Origin: Tenacibaculum discolor
GTDB taxonomy: Bacteria; Bacteroidota; Bacteroidia; Flavobacteriales; Flavobacteriaceae
Direction: 5' to 3'
Assembly (NCBI RefSeq): GCF_003664185.1
Contig: NZ_RCCS01000004.1
Coordinates: 62,001-126,000 of the forward strand
DNA: 64,000 nt
Shown here in pieces: positions 15,947 to 25,114 of the stretch. Both the position numbers and the translations under genes were made by a program. Numbering within the stretch: the first letter of the stretch is position 1; each line of letters begins with the position of its first letter. Under the pieces are notes generated by a model. The model was not told the DNA's origin. It saw only the letters and a program-made list of their open reading frames with translations, and made no database searches.

Positions 15947-16444
15947 ATGAAGAAACTTCTTATTATAATAATTATTTCTGTTTTCTATTCTTGTAATAAC
16001 AGAACAAATCCGGATTCGAGAAATAATATTGAATTAAATGAATCCCAAAAACAAGCAGATATTGATTCTGTTAAAGGATTAATATCAAAATCATTTCAAG
16101 ATATTTGGTCTGATTTAGATTCAACGAAAATAAAAAATCATCATACAATTGATTTCTTACTACTTGAAAATGGTCTTGTATGGAATAATGATTCTATTTC
16201 TAATTATATGATAAAAGCACGAATAAGAGCAGACAAACAACAGCTCCATAGAATCAATAGATTTAACTTCTTAAAAACTGTACATAACAAAAGTACGATA
16301 TGGGTTGCGTATGATAATTTTGGAACCTGGATAAAAGAAAGCGACACCCTACAAACAGCCCATTGGCTTGAAAGTGCAGTCGCAATAAAAGAAGATGGTA
16401 AATGGAAAATTCAACAATTACATTCTACTTATGTAGGAAAATGA
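15947..16444 (+). CDS. NTF2/SnoaL-like lipoprotein
   Basis: This 165-residue protein has a lipoprotein signal peptide (KKLLIIIIISVFYSC, lipid Cys at about 16). It then has a 120-residue domain starting with the helix DIDSVKGLISKSFQDIWSDLDSTKI and ending in the strands IWVAYDNFGTWIKESDTLQTAHWLESAVAIKEDGKWKIQQLHSTYVGK, typical of DUF4440/NTF2-like folds. The function is unknown. It lies between degenerate repeat D and full repeat C, so it fits the cassette pattern. Confidence 0.72.
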   Translation: MKKLLIIIIISVFYSCNNRTNPDSRNNIELNESQKQADIDSVKGLISKSFQDIWSDLDSTKIKNHHTIDFLLLENGLVWNNDSISNYMIKARIRADKQQLHRINRFNFLKTVHNKSTIWVAYDNFGTWIKESDTLQTAHWLESAVAIKEDGKWKIQQLHSTYVGK

Positions 16445-16455
16445 TAAAAACGAAC

Positions 16456-16593
16456 TTGCCTACAGGTTGTATAATTTATTGCTAGTTCTAGCTACCCTGC
16501 AAAATCTTCTCGGTTTTTCTATTCGGGTTGGTATTTGCTAAATTAATTGCTTAAACACCTAACTACTCATAGTCAAGATCGTTGACAACAACA
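16456..16593 (+). repeat. attC-like intergenic repeat, copy C
   Basis: This copy contains the same 20-base block as copies A and B (16471-16490), then the AAAATCTTCTCGG stem region, TTCTATTCGG, and TATTTGCTAAATT from 16532. It ends in GTTGACAAC (16581-16589). TCAAC recurs after the next gene (17151-17155), mirroring GTTGA. A short inverted repeat GTCAAgatcgTTGAC lies at 16572-16586. Confidence 0.75.
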
Positions 16594-16606
16594 TAAAAAA
16601 AGCTAT

Positions 16607-17146
16607 ATGATTAAATATATTGAATTTCCATTAGAAAATGAATATCCTAGTTATGCCGAAATGTACATGAAACTAGTTAAAAAAGATGGAAGCCTTATTG
16701 AACAATTGAAATCGAGTTTACATAAAACAAAGTCTTTAATAAGTAACTTATCGAATGATGAATTAGACTATAGGTATGAAAAGAATAAGTGGTCTATTAA
16801 AGAAGTTTTAGTTCACATAATTGATGACGAAAGAATATATGGATATAGGGCTCTTTCATTTGCTAGAAATGATAAAACAAATCTCCCAGGATTTGAACAG
16901 GAAGATTATAACTTTTATTCTGACACATCGGAAAGAACAATTGAGAATATATTAGAGGAATACGAAGCTTTAAGATTATCTACAATTGCTTTGTTTAATG
17001 GGTTATCTGACAAATCATTAAAACGTATCGGGATTGCAAACGAAAATAGAGCAAGTGCAAGAGCTCTGGGATATCATATTCTCGGACACGAATTACATCA
17101 TATTAAAACAATAGAAAACTTGTACTTGAAAGCATTAAAGAAATAA
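16607..17146 (+). CDS. DinB-family protein
   Basis: This 179-residue four-helix protein is of the DinB/YfiT type. KWSIKEVLVHIIDDERIYGYRALSFARND holds the first metal His, and ALGYHILGHELHHIKTIENLYL near the end holds the HxxxH-like pair. The superfamily includes thiol-S-transferases and many damage-inducible proteins of unknown role. It follows repeat copy C by 13 bp and is the last gene of the accessory array; rlmH begins 139 bp later. Confidence 0.85.
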   Translation: MIKYIEFPLENEYPSYAEMYMKLVKKDGSLIEQLKSSLHKTKSLISNLSNDELDYRYEKNKWSIKEVLVHIIDDERIYGYRALSFARNDKTNLPGFEQEDYNFYSDTSERTIENILEEYEALRLSTIALFNGLSDKSLKRIGIANENRASARALGYHILGHELHHIKTIENLYLKALKK

Positions 17147-17285
17147 AAGCTCAACAATGTGTAACCACAATTATGATAGATTCGACTACTCTTCTATTTC
17201 TCTCAGTATTATCTATACAAAAACTTGTTTCTTACACTTAAACCTATCCCTTTAAGAGTTTATAAAACATTCGTAATTTTGCCCT

Positions 17286-17759
17286 ATGAAAATAAAATTA
17301 CTCGCTATAGGCAAAACTGATAATAAACAGTTACAGCAATTAATTGACGAATATCAAAACCGATTAAAACATTACGTAAAGTTTGAGTTGGAAATTATTC
17401 CAGATATAAAAAACGTTAAAAACTTGAGCGAGGCGCAACAAAAAGAAAAAGAAGGAGAGTTAATTCTATCTAAACTACAACCTACAGATCAGTTAATTTT
17501 ATTGGATGATAAAGGAAAACAGCATACTTCAGTAGAATTTTCAAAATATTTACAAAAGAAAATGAACTCTGGTATTAAACAACTAGTGTTGGTTATTGGA
17601 GGTCCTTATGGTTTTTCTGATGCTGTATACAATAAAGCACAAGGAAAGTTATCGTTATCTAAAATGACATTTTCTCACCAAATGATTCGCTTATTTATAG
17701 TTGAACAAGTTTACCGCGGGTTTACTATTCTTAGAAACGAACCTTATCATCACGAGTAA
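17286..17759 (+). CDS. rlmH: 23S rRNA pseudouridine(1915)-N3-methyltransferase RlmH
   Basis: This 157-residue SPOUT methyltransferase modifies pseudouridine 1915 in helix 69 of 23S rRNA. The hallmarks are MKIKLLAIGKTDN, the knotted SAM-binding loop VLVIGGPYGFSDAVY, SLSKMTFSHQMIRLFIVEQVYRGFTI, and the terminal RNEPYHHE. Length is standard. A TAATTTTG -7 element stands just before the start. It is the first core-genome gene after the accessory region. Confidence 0.96.
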   Translation: MKIKLLAIGKTDNKQLQQLIDEYQNRLKHYVKFELEIIPDIKNVKNLSEAQQKEKEGELILSKLQPTDQLILLDDKGKQHTSVEFSKYLQKKMNSGIKQLVLVIGGPYGFSDAVYNKAQGKLSLSKMTFSHQMIRLFIVEQVYRGFTILRNEPYHHE

Positions 17760-17924
17760 AAACTCTAAAACTTTTATTTACATCAAATTTTATGTTACTC
17801 AAAGCATTATGTTTTTAATTTCCTGAAAAACATGATAAAAAACATGTTAAAAAGTTATTTTTTTTTTGCAATTAGCCATACTTTTGCGCCCCAAAAAAAC
17901 ATATACTTAATAACATAGATTAAA

Positions 17925-18785
17925 ATGAAAACATTAAGATTCTTAGTTACTTTAACTTTTTTCATAACGTTTGCTTCCCTACAACAGGTAAATGCTCAAA
18001 ATGATATTAAAACTTTAAAGATTCAGGTAAAGAATAAGAAAGATCAAATTAGTGCTAATGAAGAGATTTTAATTAGTGGTGTTGATGCTTTAAAACGTGT
18101 AAAAGGAAACTTAGAACGTTTTAAAAATAGTAAAAAAGCTACAAAACAAGAAGTAGAGAGAAAAGAGAAAATTGTTGCTAACATGCAACAAAGACTTAGC
18201 AAGCTTAACAATCAAATTGATTTGCATAAAAAAGATTTAGCTTCTTTAGAAAGAAAATTAGCTAGAAAAGAAAAGAAAGAACAGCCTAAAGAAGAGGCTA
18301 AAGCTAAAGCTAATGCTACTAACACTGGTCTTGTTGTGTATGAAGATAATATAAGTGATGAGCAGAAAGAGGTTCTTTTACAAAAACAAAAGCTTGAAGA
18401 GGCTCGTAAAAAATTAGACGAAGAAAGAAAAGCTAGAGAGCTTGCTTATTTAAAAGAGCAAGAAGCTTTACGTTTAGAAGAAGAGAAACTTAAACAATTA
18501 AGTAACCAAATTAAAGCTAAAGAAAAGAACATTAGTAAAGAGAAAAACACTTTAATTAGCGATCTTGAAGATGATATTAGCATTAATGAAGAAATTTTAA
18601 TTAGTGGTAAGGAAGGGTTAGCTAGAATGAAGTCTAAATTAGAAGAGGCTAAAAAAGATCCTTCTAATTCAAAAGAAAGCATTGAAAGAAAACAAGCTAT
18701 TGTTAATAAAATTGAAAATCGCTTGTTAAAAATTGAGAATGAAATTGATGCTAAAAAACAAGAGTTAGCTAAAATTAAAGGATAA
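17925..18785 (+). CDS. exported coiled-coil protein with internal duplication
   Basis: This 286-residue protein has a signal peptide (residues 1-25, ending in NAQN) followed by an almost entirely coiled-coil, Lys/Glu-rich body. Two halves share a pattern: ISANEEILISGVDALKRVKGNLE near the start and ISINEEILISGKEGLARMKSKLE near residue 215, each followed by ERK-x(3)-V and a 30-residue heptad stretch. They flank a charged linker (about 115-195). It is probably periplasmic. I know no named family. A TACTTTTG -7 element lies about 50 bp upstream and a strong terminator follows. Confidence 0.7.
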   Translation: MKTLRFLVTLTFFITFASLQQVNAQNDIKTLKIQVKNKKDQISANEEILISGVDALKRVKGNLERFKNSKKATKQEVERKEKIVANMQQRLSKLNNQIDLHKKDLASLERKLARKEKKEQPKEEAKAKANATNTGLVVYEDNISDEQKEVLLQKQKLEEARKKLDEERKARELAYLKEQEALRLEEEKLKQLSNQIKAKEKNISKEKNTLISDLEDDISINEEILISGKEGLARMKSKLEEAKKDPSNSKESIERKQAIVNKIENRLLKIENEIDAKKQELAKIKG

Positions 18786-18808
18786 AAAATCCTGTCTTAA
18801 TACAATAA

Positions 18809-18841
18809 AAAACTCCAAGCGAAAAGCTTGGAGTTTTTTTA
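18809..18841 (+). terminator. rho-independent terminator
   Basis: AACTCCAAGC (18811-18820) pairs with GCTTGGAGTT (18826-18835) over a 5-nt loop and is followed by a T-run. It ends the coiled-coil gene. Confidence 0.88.
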
Positions 18842-18956
18842 TTTTTCTAAACATCTACTTTTAAACAAAAACTTCCTTAGAAAACTTATTGTATTTTAGT
18901 AACTCTTATAGTTTGTAATAAACTATGAATTTGACTAATCTATCTTTTTGTTAAAA

Positions 18957-20240
18957 ATGAAGCACCCCCAAAATAAACAAATTAGGTTATTAACTAGCCT
19001 CTTGTTTTTAATCGTATTAATTACTTCTTGTTCAAATAAGAAAGAAAAGACACTCCCTAATAACAATAATCAACCATCATTAAAACATGAAAAAACAGCT
19101 AGAATTTCTGACAGCCGTGAATTCATAAGCCAACGCCATTTACATGAGCAAAAGTATGGTAACCTTAACTTTTCTACCGAGCGTCAATGGGATAGTTTAA
19201 ACAACATTTCTTACAAACCTATAGCTCATAAAAAAGGAACCGTACATCCAAAATATCGCACATTTGGATGGCACGTATACTCAAATGGTTCTGCTTATAA
19301 AAGTTATAATTTTTCCATGCTTTGGGGAATTTCATATTTTTCATATTCTGTTGAACCCAAAACAGGTAATTATAAAAGTATACATCAATGGAAAACTACT
19401 CCGTTAATTGACAGTGCAAAAACAAAAGGTTGTAAAGTCTTTTTGTCTGTTACTAACTTTGGAAGCAAAAACAATGCTGTATTTTTAAAAAATTCAAAAG
19501 CTCAAACAAGATTAATAGAGAACCTAGCTGAGTTACTTGCGTTAAGAAATGCTAATGGAATTAATATAGATTTTGAAGGTGTTGCTAAAGAAGATAGGAA
19601 TCAGTTTACACAATTTATCATTAACGTTTCTAAAAAACTAAAAGAGAAAAATCCTAATTATATGGTTTCTTTATGTTTATATGCTATTGACTGGAACAAT
19701 GTTTTTGATATTCCTACTATCAATCCGCATATTGATTTTTACACGCTAATGGGGTACGATTACTACGGTAGTTTTAGCAAAACTACTGGGCCTGTAACTC
19801 CTTTTAAATACAGTGAAAAATTCGGAAATGGTTTAAAAGCTTCTGTTAATTATTATAAAGATAAAGGGGTTCCTCTGCATAAATTAATTGCCGGACTCCC
19901 CTATTACGGTGCTGAATGGTATACAAAAAAATCTGAAATGGGTGCTAAAGTAACTAAGTTCAAATCGCATCCTCGTTACCATACCATACGAGATATTTAC
20001 ATTGATTCTTTACAAATCCCGGTTAAGTTTGATCCTAAAAGTGCTTCTAGCTATATAATTATTAAAGATAGTAACCAAGAGTATAGACAGTTGTTTTTTG
20101 AAGACGTACAATCTCTTGCTTTGAAATACGACTGGATAAAACACAATAAAATAGGCGGTGTAGGTATTTGGGCATTGGGTTATGACAATGGCTATTCTCA
20201 GCTATGGGATTTGCTAGCTGAAAAGTTTTCTAAAGAGTAA
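18957..20240 (+). CDS. GH18-like glycoside hydrolase lipoprotein
   Basis: This 427-residue protein has a lipoprotein signal peptide ending LLFLIVLITSC (lipid Cys at about 25). The body is a TIM barrel of the GH18 type: the acidic motif GINIDFEGV (catalytic Glu after DF), FYTLMGYDYYG for the later barrel strand, and GGVGIWALGYDNGYSQLWDLL at the end. It probably binds or cleaves GlcNAc polymers such as chitin or peptidoglycan at the cell surface. A TTG 9 bp upstream is open, but the ATG gives a normal signal peptide. Confidence 0.82.
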   Translation: MKHPQNKQIRLLTSLLFLIVLITSCSNKKEKTLPNNNNQPSLKHEKTARISDSREFISQRHLHEQKYGNLNFSTERQWDSLNNISYKPIAHKKGTVHPKYRTFGWHVYSNGSAYKSYNFSMLWGISYFSYSVEPKTGNYKSIHQWKTTPLIDSAKTKGCKVFLSVTNFGSKNNAVFLKNSKAQTRLIENLAELLALRNANGINIDFEGVAKEDRNQFTQFIINVSKKLKEKNPNYMVSLCLYAIDWNNVFDIPTINPHIDFYTLMGYDYYGSFSKTTGPVTPFKYSEKFGNGLKASVNYYKDKGVPLHKLIAGLPYYGAEWYTKKSEMGAKVTKFKSHPRYHTIRDIYIDSLQIPVKFDPKSASSYIIIKDSNQEYRQLFFEDVQSLALKYDWIKHNKIGGVGIWALGYDNGYSQLWDLLAEKFSKE

Positions 20241-20261
20241 AACAGTTACTTTTGAATAATA

Positions 20262-20293
20262 AAAAACTCCAAGTGTACACTTGGAGTTTTTTT
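20262..20293. terminator. bidirectional terminator between convergent genes
   Basis: AACTCCAAGTGTACACTTGGAGTT (20265-20288) is a perfect palindrome flanked by A-run and T-run. It serves the GH18-like gene on plus and lgt on minus. Confidence 0.88.
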
Positions 20294-20300
20294 ATTGTTT

Positions 20301-21161
20301 TTATGCAGTTGCTTTGGTTTTTCTAAACATTAACCAAAAACCGATTAATACTAATGGAATACTTAATACTTGACCTGTATTTAAGGTATTAAACACCCAA
20401 TCTTCTCTTCCTTCTACTTGTGCTTCTTTTAAGAATTCTATTACAAAACGTAACGACCACAATACTACCATAAACAGTCCGAATAAAAATCCTGTTTGGT
20501 TTTTCTTGTCTGTTTTCCAATAAAAATACCATAAAGCAAAGAACAATACTAAGTAACTAAATGCTTCATATAATTGGGTTGGGTGACGTGGTACCGTCTC
20601 TCCTGCTCTTTTAAAGATTACACCAAAGCTGCTTCCCGTTGGTTTTCCGTAAATTTCAGAATTAAAGAAGTTTCCGAAACGGATAAAAAATCCTGCTAAG
20701 GCCACCATAATTCCTAATCTATCTAAAATAAACAACCATGGTTTTTGTAAGTGTTTCTTAGCGTAAAAATACATTGCAATCGGAATTGCTATTGCTGCTC
20801 CGTGACTTGCGAATCCTGTAAACCCTGTAAATTTCCATCCATCTAACAATCCGAATAAAGCCGAAGCTCCTTCTTGTTTTTTAAATGGTAATATGATTTC
20901 CAATAAATGGTTTTGATAATAATCCCAACTATAAAAGAAAACGTCTCCTAAACGCATTCCTACCAACATAGAAACAAACACGTACATAAATAACGGATCT
21001 AGTTTCTCTACAGAAATATTGTCGTTAATGTATATCTTTTTCATTAATTGAAGTCCTAAAATAAACGCTGCTACAAACATTAAACTGTACCAACGAATAC
21101 CAAAACCTCCTAAATTTATTATTTCTGGGTTCCAATCCCACACTATGGATAAAAAATTCAT
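20301..21161 (-). CDS. lgt: prolipoprotein diacylglyceryl transferase
   Basis: This 286-residue inner-membrane enzyme transfers diacylglycerol from phosphatidylglycerol to the lipobox Cys of prolipoproteins. It has seven membrane segments, the start motif GGFGIRWYSLMF, the HGAAIAIPIA segment, the Lgt signature RFGNFFNSEIYGKPTG, and the C-terminal RFVIEFLKE segment. Normal length. Many lipoproteins in this window depend on it. Confidence 0.95.
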   Translation of the reverse strand: MNFLSIVWDWNPEIINLGGFGIRWYSLMFVAAFILGLQLMKKIYINDNISVEKLDPLFMYVFVSMLVGMRLGDVFFYSWDYYQNHLLEIILPFKKQEGASALFGLLDGWKFTGFTGFASHGAAIAIPIAMYFYAKKHLQKPWLFILDRLGIMVALAGFFIRFGNFFNSEIYGKPTGSSFGVIFKRAGETVPRHPTQLYEAFSYLVLFFALWYFYWKTDKKNQTGFLFGLFMVVLWSLRFVIEFLKEAQVEGREDWVFNTLNTGQVLSIPLVLIGFWLMFRKTKATA

Positions 21162-21273
21162 CTACTTTAATTTAGTTTTTGTGCCATTACGAACCTTTCG
21201 GCTGTCGCTAAAGACAAGTTAAAATGAAATAATCTCTAAGATTACTACTTAATAAGCTCCTTAATGACAATTA

Positions 21274-21510
21274 TTATTTTTCTTTTTTCTCTGGAACAGG
21301 ATCGTAACCACTTCCGCCCCATGGGTGACAACTAAAAATTCTTTTTAATGCCAACCAACCACCGTAAAACAATCCATGCTTTTGCAATGCTTCAATTGTA
21401 TAGCTTGAACACGTTGGTGAATATCTACATGTTGCTGGTGTAAACGGAGATATTGCTGTTTGATAAAATCGAACTAACAATATAAATGGATATGTTAATA
21501 TTTTTTTCAA
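21274..21510 (-). CDS. yidD: membrane protein insertion efficiency factor YidD
   Basis: This 78-residue protein matches Yid[41 protein letters not shown], then [17 protein letters not shown]. The three conserved Cys residues and the amphipathic start are present. It is thought to help YidC insert membrane proteins. Its start directly follows the cysS stop, so the two genes form an operon. Confidence 0.95.
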   Translation of the reverse strand: MKKILTYPFILLVRFYQTAISPFTPATCRYSPTCSSYTIEALQKHGLFYGGWLALKRIFSCHPWGGSGYDPVPEKKEK

Positions 21511-22992
21511 TTAGTTAACTGTAAATGTTGTTCCTTCCCTACCGTCTTTTAATTGAATACCTAACTCCAATAATCTATCACGAATTTCATCAGATAATGC
21601 CCAGTCTTTATTTTCACGTGCTTCTTTACGCATGCTAATTAACATTTCAACTACACCACTTAATTTATCAGAATTGTTTCCTTCTGAAGTTTCATTCATT
21701 AATCCTAATACATCAAAAACAAATGCTTTGATTGTATTTTTAAATACTTCTAGATCTTCTGTAGTTAAACTCGCTTTTCCTTCTTTTATTTGATTGATAA
21801 CTTTTACAGCTTCAAATAAATGTGATATTAAAATTGGTGTATTAAAATCATCATTCATAGCATCGTAGCAATCTTGTCTCCATTTTTCAACATCAAATGA
21901 AGAAGAACTACCTGCTTCTATTTTATCTAAGAAATCTACAGCTTCCATCAACTTTGCATGTCCTTTTTCAGCAGCCTCTAAAGCTTCTCCAGAAAAATCT
22001 AAAATGCTTCGATAATTGGCTTGCATATTGAAAAAACGAACTACACTTGCAGAGAATGCTTTCCCTAAAATGTTATTTTCTCCTGTTAAAATTTCATTTG
22101 GTAAAATAAAGTTACCTGTTGATTTTGCCATTTTTTGACTGTTCAACAATAGCATGTTGGTATGCATCCAGTAGTTTACTGGCTTTACACCACTACAAGT
22201 TTGTGATTGTGCAATTTCACACTCGTGATGCGGGAATTTTAAGTCCATTCCTCCACCATGAATATCGAATTGTTCGCCCAAATACTTTGTACTCATTACT
22301 GAACATTCTAAATGCCAACCTGGGAAACCATCACTCCAAGGAGAAGGCCAACGCATGATATGACGTTCATCGGCTTTTTTCCAAAGTGCAAAGTCTTGTG
22401 GATTTCTTTTGTCTGACTGTCCATCCAAAGCTCTTGTATTGTGAATAGCGTCTTCTATTTTTCTTCCAGATAAGATTCCGTAGTTACCTGTTTCGTTATA
22501 TTTTAACACATCAAAATATACAGAACCGTTTACTTCATAAGCAAAACCTTTATCCATGATTTCTTTAATCATTTCAATCTGCTCTACAATATGACCGGTT
22601 GCGGTAGGTTCTATACTTGGTGGTAAAAAATTATAGTTATTTAATACATTATGGAAATCAACTGTATAACGTTGCACCACTTCCATAGGTTCAATTTCCT
22701 CTAGTCGTGCTTTTTTTGCAATTCTGTCTTCACCTTCATCAGCATCATTTTCTAAGTGACCAGCATCTGTAATATTACGTACATAACGTACTTTATATCC
22801 AAGGTGTAATAAATAACGATACACCACATCAAAAAACATAAAAGTTCTTACGTTTCCTAAATGGGCGTTGCTATATACAGTAGGACCACATACGTACATA
22901 CCTACGCGTCCTTCAATTACTGGTTTGAAAAGCTCTTTTGATTTGGTTAAAGAGTTATATATTTTAAGCTGATTTTCTTTGTATAATTCCAT
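21511..22992 (-). CDS. cysS: cysteinyl-tRNA synthetase
   Basis: This class I aminoacyl-tRNA synthetase, 493 residues, charges tRNA-Cys. It has the zinc Cys in [19 protein letters not shown] (HIGH-type motif HLGN), [18 protein letters not shown] with zinc-binding residues, and the KMSKS-type loop [12 protein letters not shown] further upstream (23013) is open, but ATG at 22992 gives the normal N-terminus [15 protein letters not shown]. Confidence 0.96.
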   Translation of the reverse strand: MELYKENQLKIYNSLTKSKELFKPVIEGRVGMYVCGPTVYSNAHLGNVRTFMFFDVVYRYLLHLGYKVRYVRNITDAGHLENDADEGEDRIAKKARLEEIEPMEVVQRYTVDFHNVLNNYNFLPPSIEPTATGHIVEQIEMIKEIMDKGFAYEVNGSVYFDVLKYNETGNYGILSGRKIEDAIHNTRALDGQSDKRNPQDFALWKKADERHIMRWPSPWSDGFPGWHLECSVMSTKYLGEQFDIHGGGMDLKFPHHECEIAQSQTCSGVKPVNYWMHTNMLLLNSQKMAKSTGNFILPNEILTGENNILGKAFSASVVRFFNMQANYRSILDFSGEALEAAEKGHAKLMEAVDFLDKIEAGSSSSFDVEKWRQDCYDAMNDDFNTPILISHLFEAVKVINQIKEGKASLTTEDLEVFKNTIKAFVFDVLGLMNETSEGNNSDKLSGVVEMLISMRKEARENKDWALSDEIRDRLLELGIQLKDGREGTTFTVN

Positions 22993-23100
22993 AGTAAAAG
23001 TGACTATTTGCAATCGCTAATATAGGCACTTTATAAGGAATATAGAAAAAGAATTTGGTAGCAATTTCGTAGAAATAAAAAGTAATTTTGTTTGTATTTC

Positions 23101-24567
23101 TTATTGATTTTTAACTTTTAATTGGCTGTATTTACCATCTATTTCAATTTTTTTATCATTTGAAATTAAAATAAACTCACCATTATATTCTACAGTTCCA
23201 TCTTTTAATTTCTTAACATTGTCTCCTTGAATATTAAATTTCTTATTAACCCCTTTTAAATCAACTCCAGCGTCAGAATAACTTAAAAACACTTTTAAAT
23301 TATTATGGTTTGGATGTACTTTTACAATAGTTAAATTTCCAAATTTATTATTCACCTCTACATTATTATGCACATTACTTACTACCAATCCTGATGAATT
23401 AGAGTTTACTATTGTATTGGTAACCGATGCTAATTGAGCATCGGTTACATTATTTAAGAACAAGGTACAAGCGTTTAATGAGCTTATGTTTACTGGCGAA
23501 TATGAAATATTTAACTTTCCTCCGTCAAGTGCATCAGCTTTAAAGGTTCCATAACTTACCTTTCCTGAAGCTTTAGTTTTTGGTAGTTTTACTTTACAGT
23601 GACGGGTGTTTAAGTCAAAGGTTGCTGATTTTGGAACCTTTATAATAATCTTCTTTGTGATTTTTACTTTTTTTCCATTAATCATAAGATTATCACTATC
23701 AGAAGAGTAAGAATAATTCATACGAACTTTTCTCATCTCTTTTCTTGCCTTGTGCATTTCTTTTCTAGCTTTGGCAAGTTCTTTTCTTATTTCTTCTCTA
23801 TTAATTTTTCTTATTTCTGCTCTTGCTTTAGCCATTTCTCTTCTTAACTCACTTTCATTTATTCGCTCTTTTTTAACTCTTTCTAATTCTTTTTTAATTT
23901 CTCTTTTTCTTTCTTCTTGGTGTTTTTTAAACTCTTTATACTTATCTGTTTTCTTAAATTCTTCCCATTCTTTTTTCGACTTAATGGTAATATCATTCAC
24001 ACCATCTTTCCATTGAAAAAAGTAGTTTCCTCCATCTTTTGCATACTTATCAAAGTCAAATTCAATATCCTCTAAACCTGTTACTATTTCTTCAAAGTTA
24101 ACTTCAGGGATTTTTATTTCTGGAAGTTCAGGTATTTCAGGAATCTCTGGAATTCTTACTTCTGGAATTACGACAACTTCATCATCACCATCAAATTGAA
24201 ATACTCTTGGATAATTATTGTCTGATGAATTAAAGAACACAATATTGTCTCCTCCTATTCTAAAGCTATTTTTGTTGGCATTAATTTGTACCTTACTTTT
24301 ATTCCCTAAAGCTTCAAATTTCCAGTTGTCTAAATATTTTTGAGCTTCTTTTTTATCTAGCCCTTCAACTTCTACAACTGCTTCTACTGAAACTTCGTTT
24401 TTATTCCATGTAGTCACATCTACATCTGCATTAGATGCATTAATATTAACTACTACGTCTTTATTTGTTTTAAAATTTTCACTAAACTTTTTGTTGTATT
24501 TCTGTGCAGATACAACGCCAGTTACTAACAGTAAAAAAACACTGATTTTAAATTGTTTGAATGTCAT
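23101..24567 (-). CDS. exported DUF4097-like protein with charged coiled coil
   Basis: This 488-residue protein has a signal peptide (1-21, ending VVSAQ). The N-terminal domain starts VVVNINASNADVDVTTWNKNEVSVEAVVE, typical of DUF4097 adhesin-like beta-solenoid proteins. A proline repeat of PEI/PEV units follows at about 135-160. Next is a Lys/Glu/Arg-rich coiled coil (about 205-290), then a parallel-beta C-terminal part (KVKLPKTKASGKVSYGTFKADALDGGKL). It overlaps the preceding membrane-protein gene by 20 bp, so it is the likely envelope target of the sigma-factor operon. Confidence 0.68.
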   Translation of the reverse strand: MTFKQFKISVFLLLVTGVVSAQKYNKKFSENFKTNKDVVVNINASNADVDVTTWNKNEVSVEAVVEVEGLDKKEAQKYLDNWKFEALGNKSKVQINANKNSFRIGGDNIVFFNSSDNNYPRVFQFDGDDEVVVIPEVRIPEIPEIPELPEIKIPEVNFEEIVTGLEDIEFDFDKYAKDGGNYFFQWKDGVNDITIKSKKEWEEFKKTDKYKEFKKHQEERKREIKKELERVKKERINESELRREMAKARAEIRKINREEIRKELAKARKEMHKARKEMRKVRMNYSYSSDSDNLMINGKKVKITKKIIIKVPKSATFDLNTRHCKVKLPKTKASGKVSYGTFKADALDGGKLNISYSPVNISSLNACTLFLNNVTDAQLASVTNTIVNSNSSGLVVSNVHNNVEVNNKFGNLTIVKVHPNHNNLKVFLSYSDAGVDLKGVNKKFNIQGDNVKKLKDGTVEYNGEFILISNDKKIEIDGKYSQLKVKNQ

Positions 24568-25114
24568 TTTGAGTTGGATTTTTAAATTCTTGTAATTGTT
24601 TTTGCATACGTTTTAACAGCTGTAAACGTAATTGCAGGTTTCCAATCAATGCATTGATAGTATCGTCGTTAATTCCTTTTGTATTGAGCTCTTCGGTTAA
24701 CGATTTATATTCTTTGGTTAATTCTCCTATTTTGTTCAAGTAACCATCAAAAAGTTCTTTATTATCGTCAGTTAATTCTAACTGACTTAATTCGTAATTA
24801 ATGGTATTTACATAATAATCTTCTACTGTTTTTAATTCAGGTGAAATTGCTCCTAAACTAATTTGATTTTGAGTTTCTTTTGGAAGCTCAGTTATTATTG
24901 GATCTACAATATTTGTTGGATAAAATTGAATTCCCAAACTCACCAACAACACTATTGATGCTGCTATATACAGCCATTGATATGATTTTTTTGTTGATGG
25001 CTTTTCGTGCAATTCATCCATCAACTTTTGTTGAAAACGCTGTCTGTGATTTGTTGATAACCTCTCCGTGTTTTCAACATTGTTTTTTAGTATTTCTCTA
25101 ATATCTTTAGACAT
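24548..25114 (-). CDS. single-pass membrane protein, possible anti-sigma factor
   Basis: This 188-residue protein has a 45-residue N-terminal cytoplasmic part, one transmembrane segment (about 47-64, WLYIAASIVLLVSLGIQF) and a helical extracytoplasmic part. The start overlaps the sigma-factor stop by 8 bp, the usual arrangement for an anti-sigma factor. I see no zinc ZAS motif in the first 45 residues, so the assignment rests on position and topology only. Confidence 0.6.
   Translation of the reverse strand: MSKDIREILKNNVENTERLSTNHRQRFQQKLMDELHEKPSTKKSYQWLYIAASIVLLVSLGIQFYPTNIVDPIITELPKETQNQISLGAISPELKTVEDYYVNTINYELSQLELTDDNKELFDGYLNKIGELTKEYKSLTEELNTKGINDDTINALIGNLQLRLQLLKRMQKQLQEFKNPTQNDIQTI

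Noticed and set aside
15727..15996. Plus-strand open frame (89 residues) before the NTF2-like gene
   Set aside because: It overlaps the degenerate repeat and the start of the lipoprotein gene, and its composition is not protein-like.
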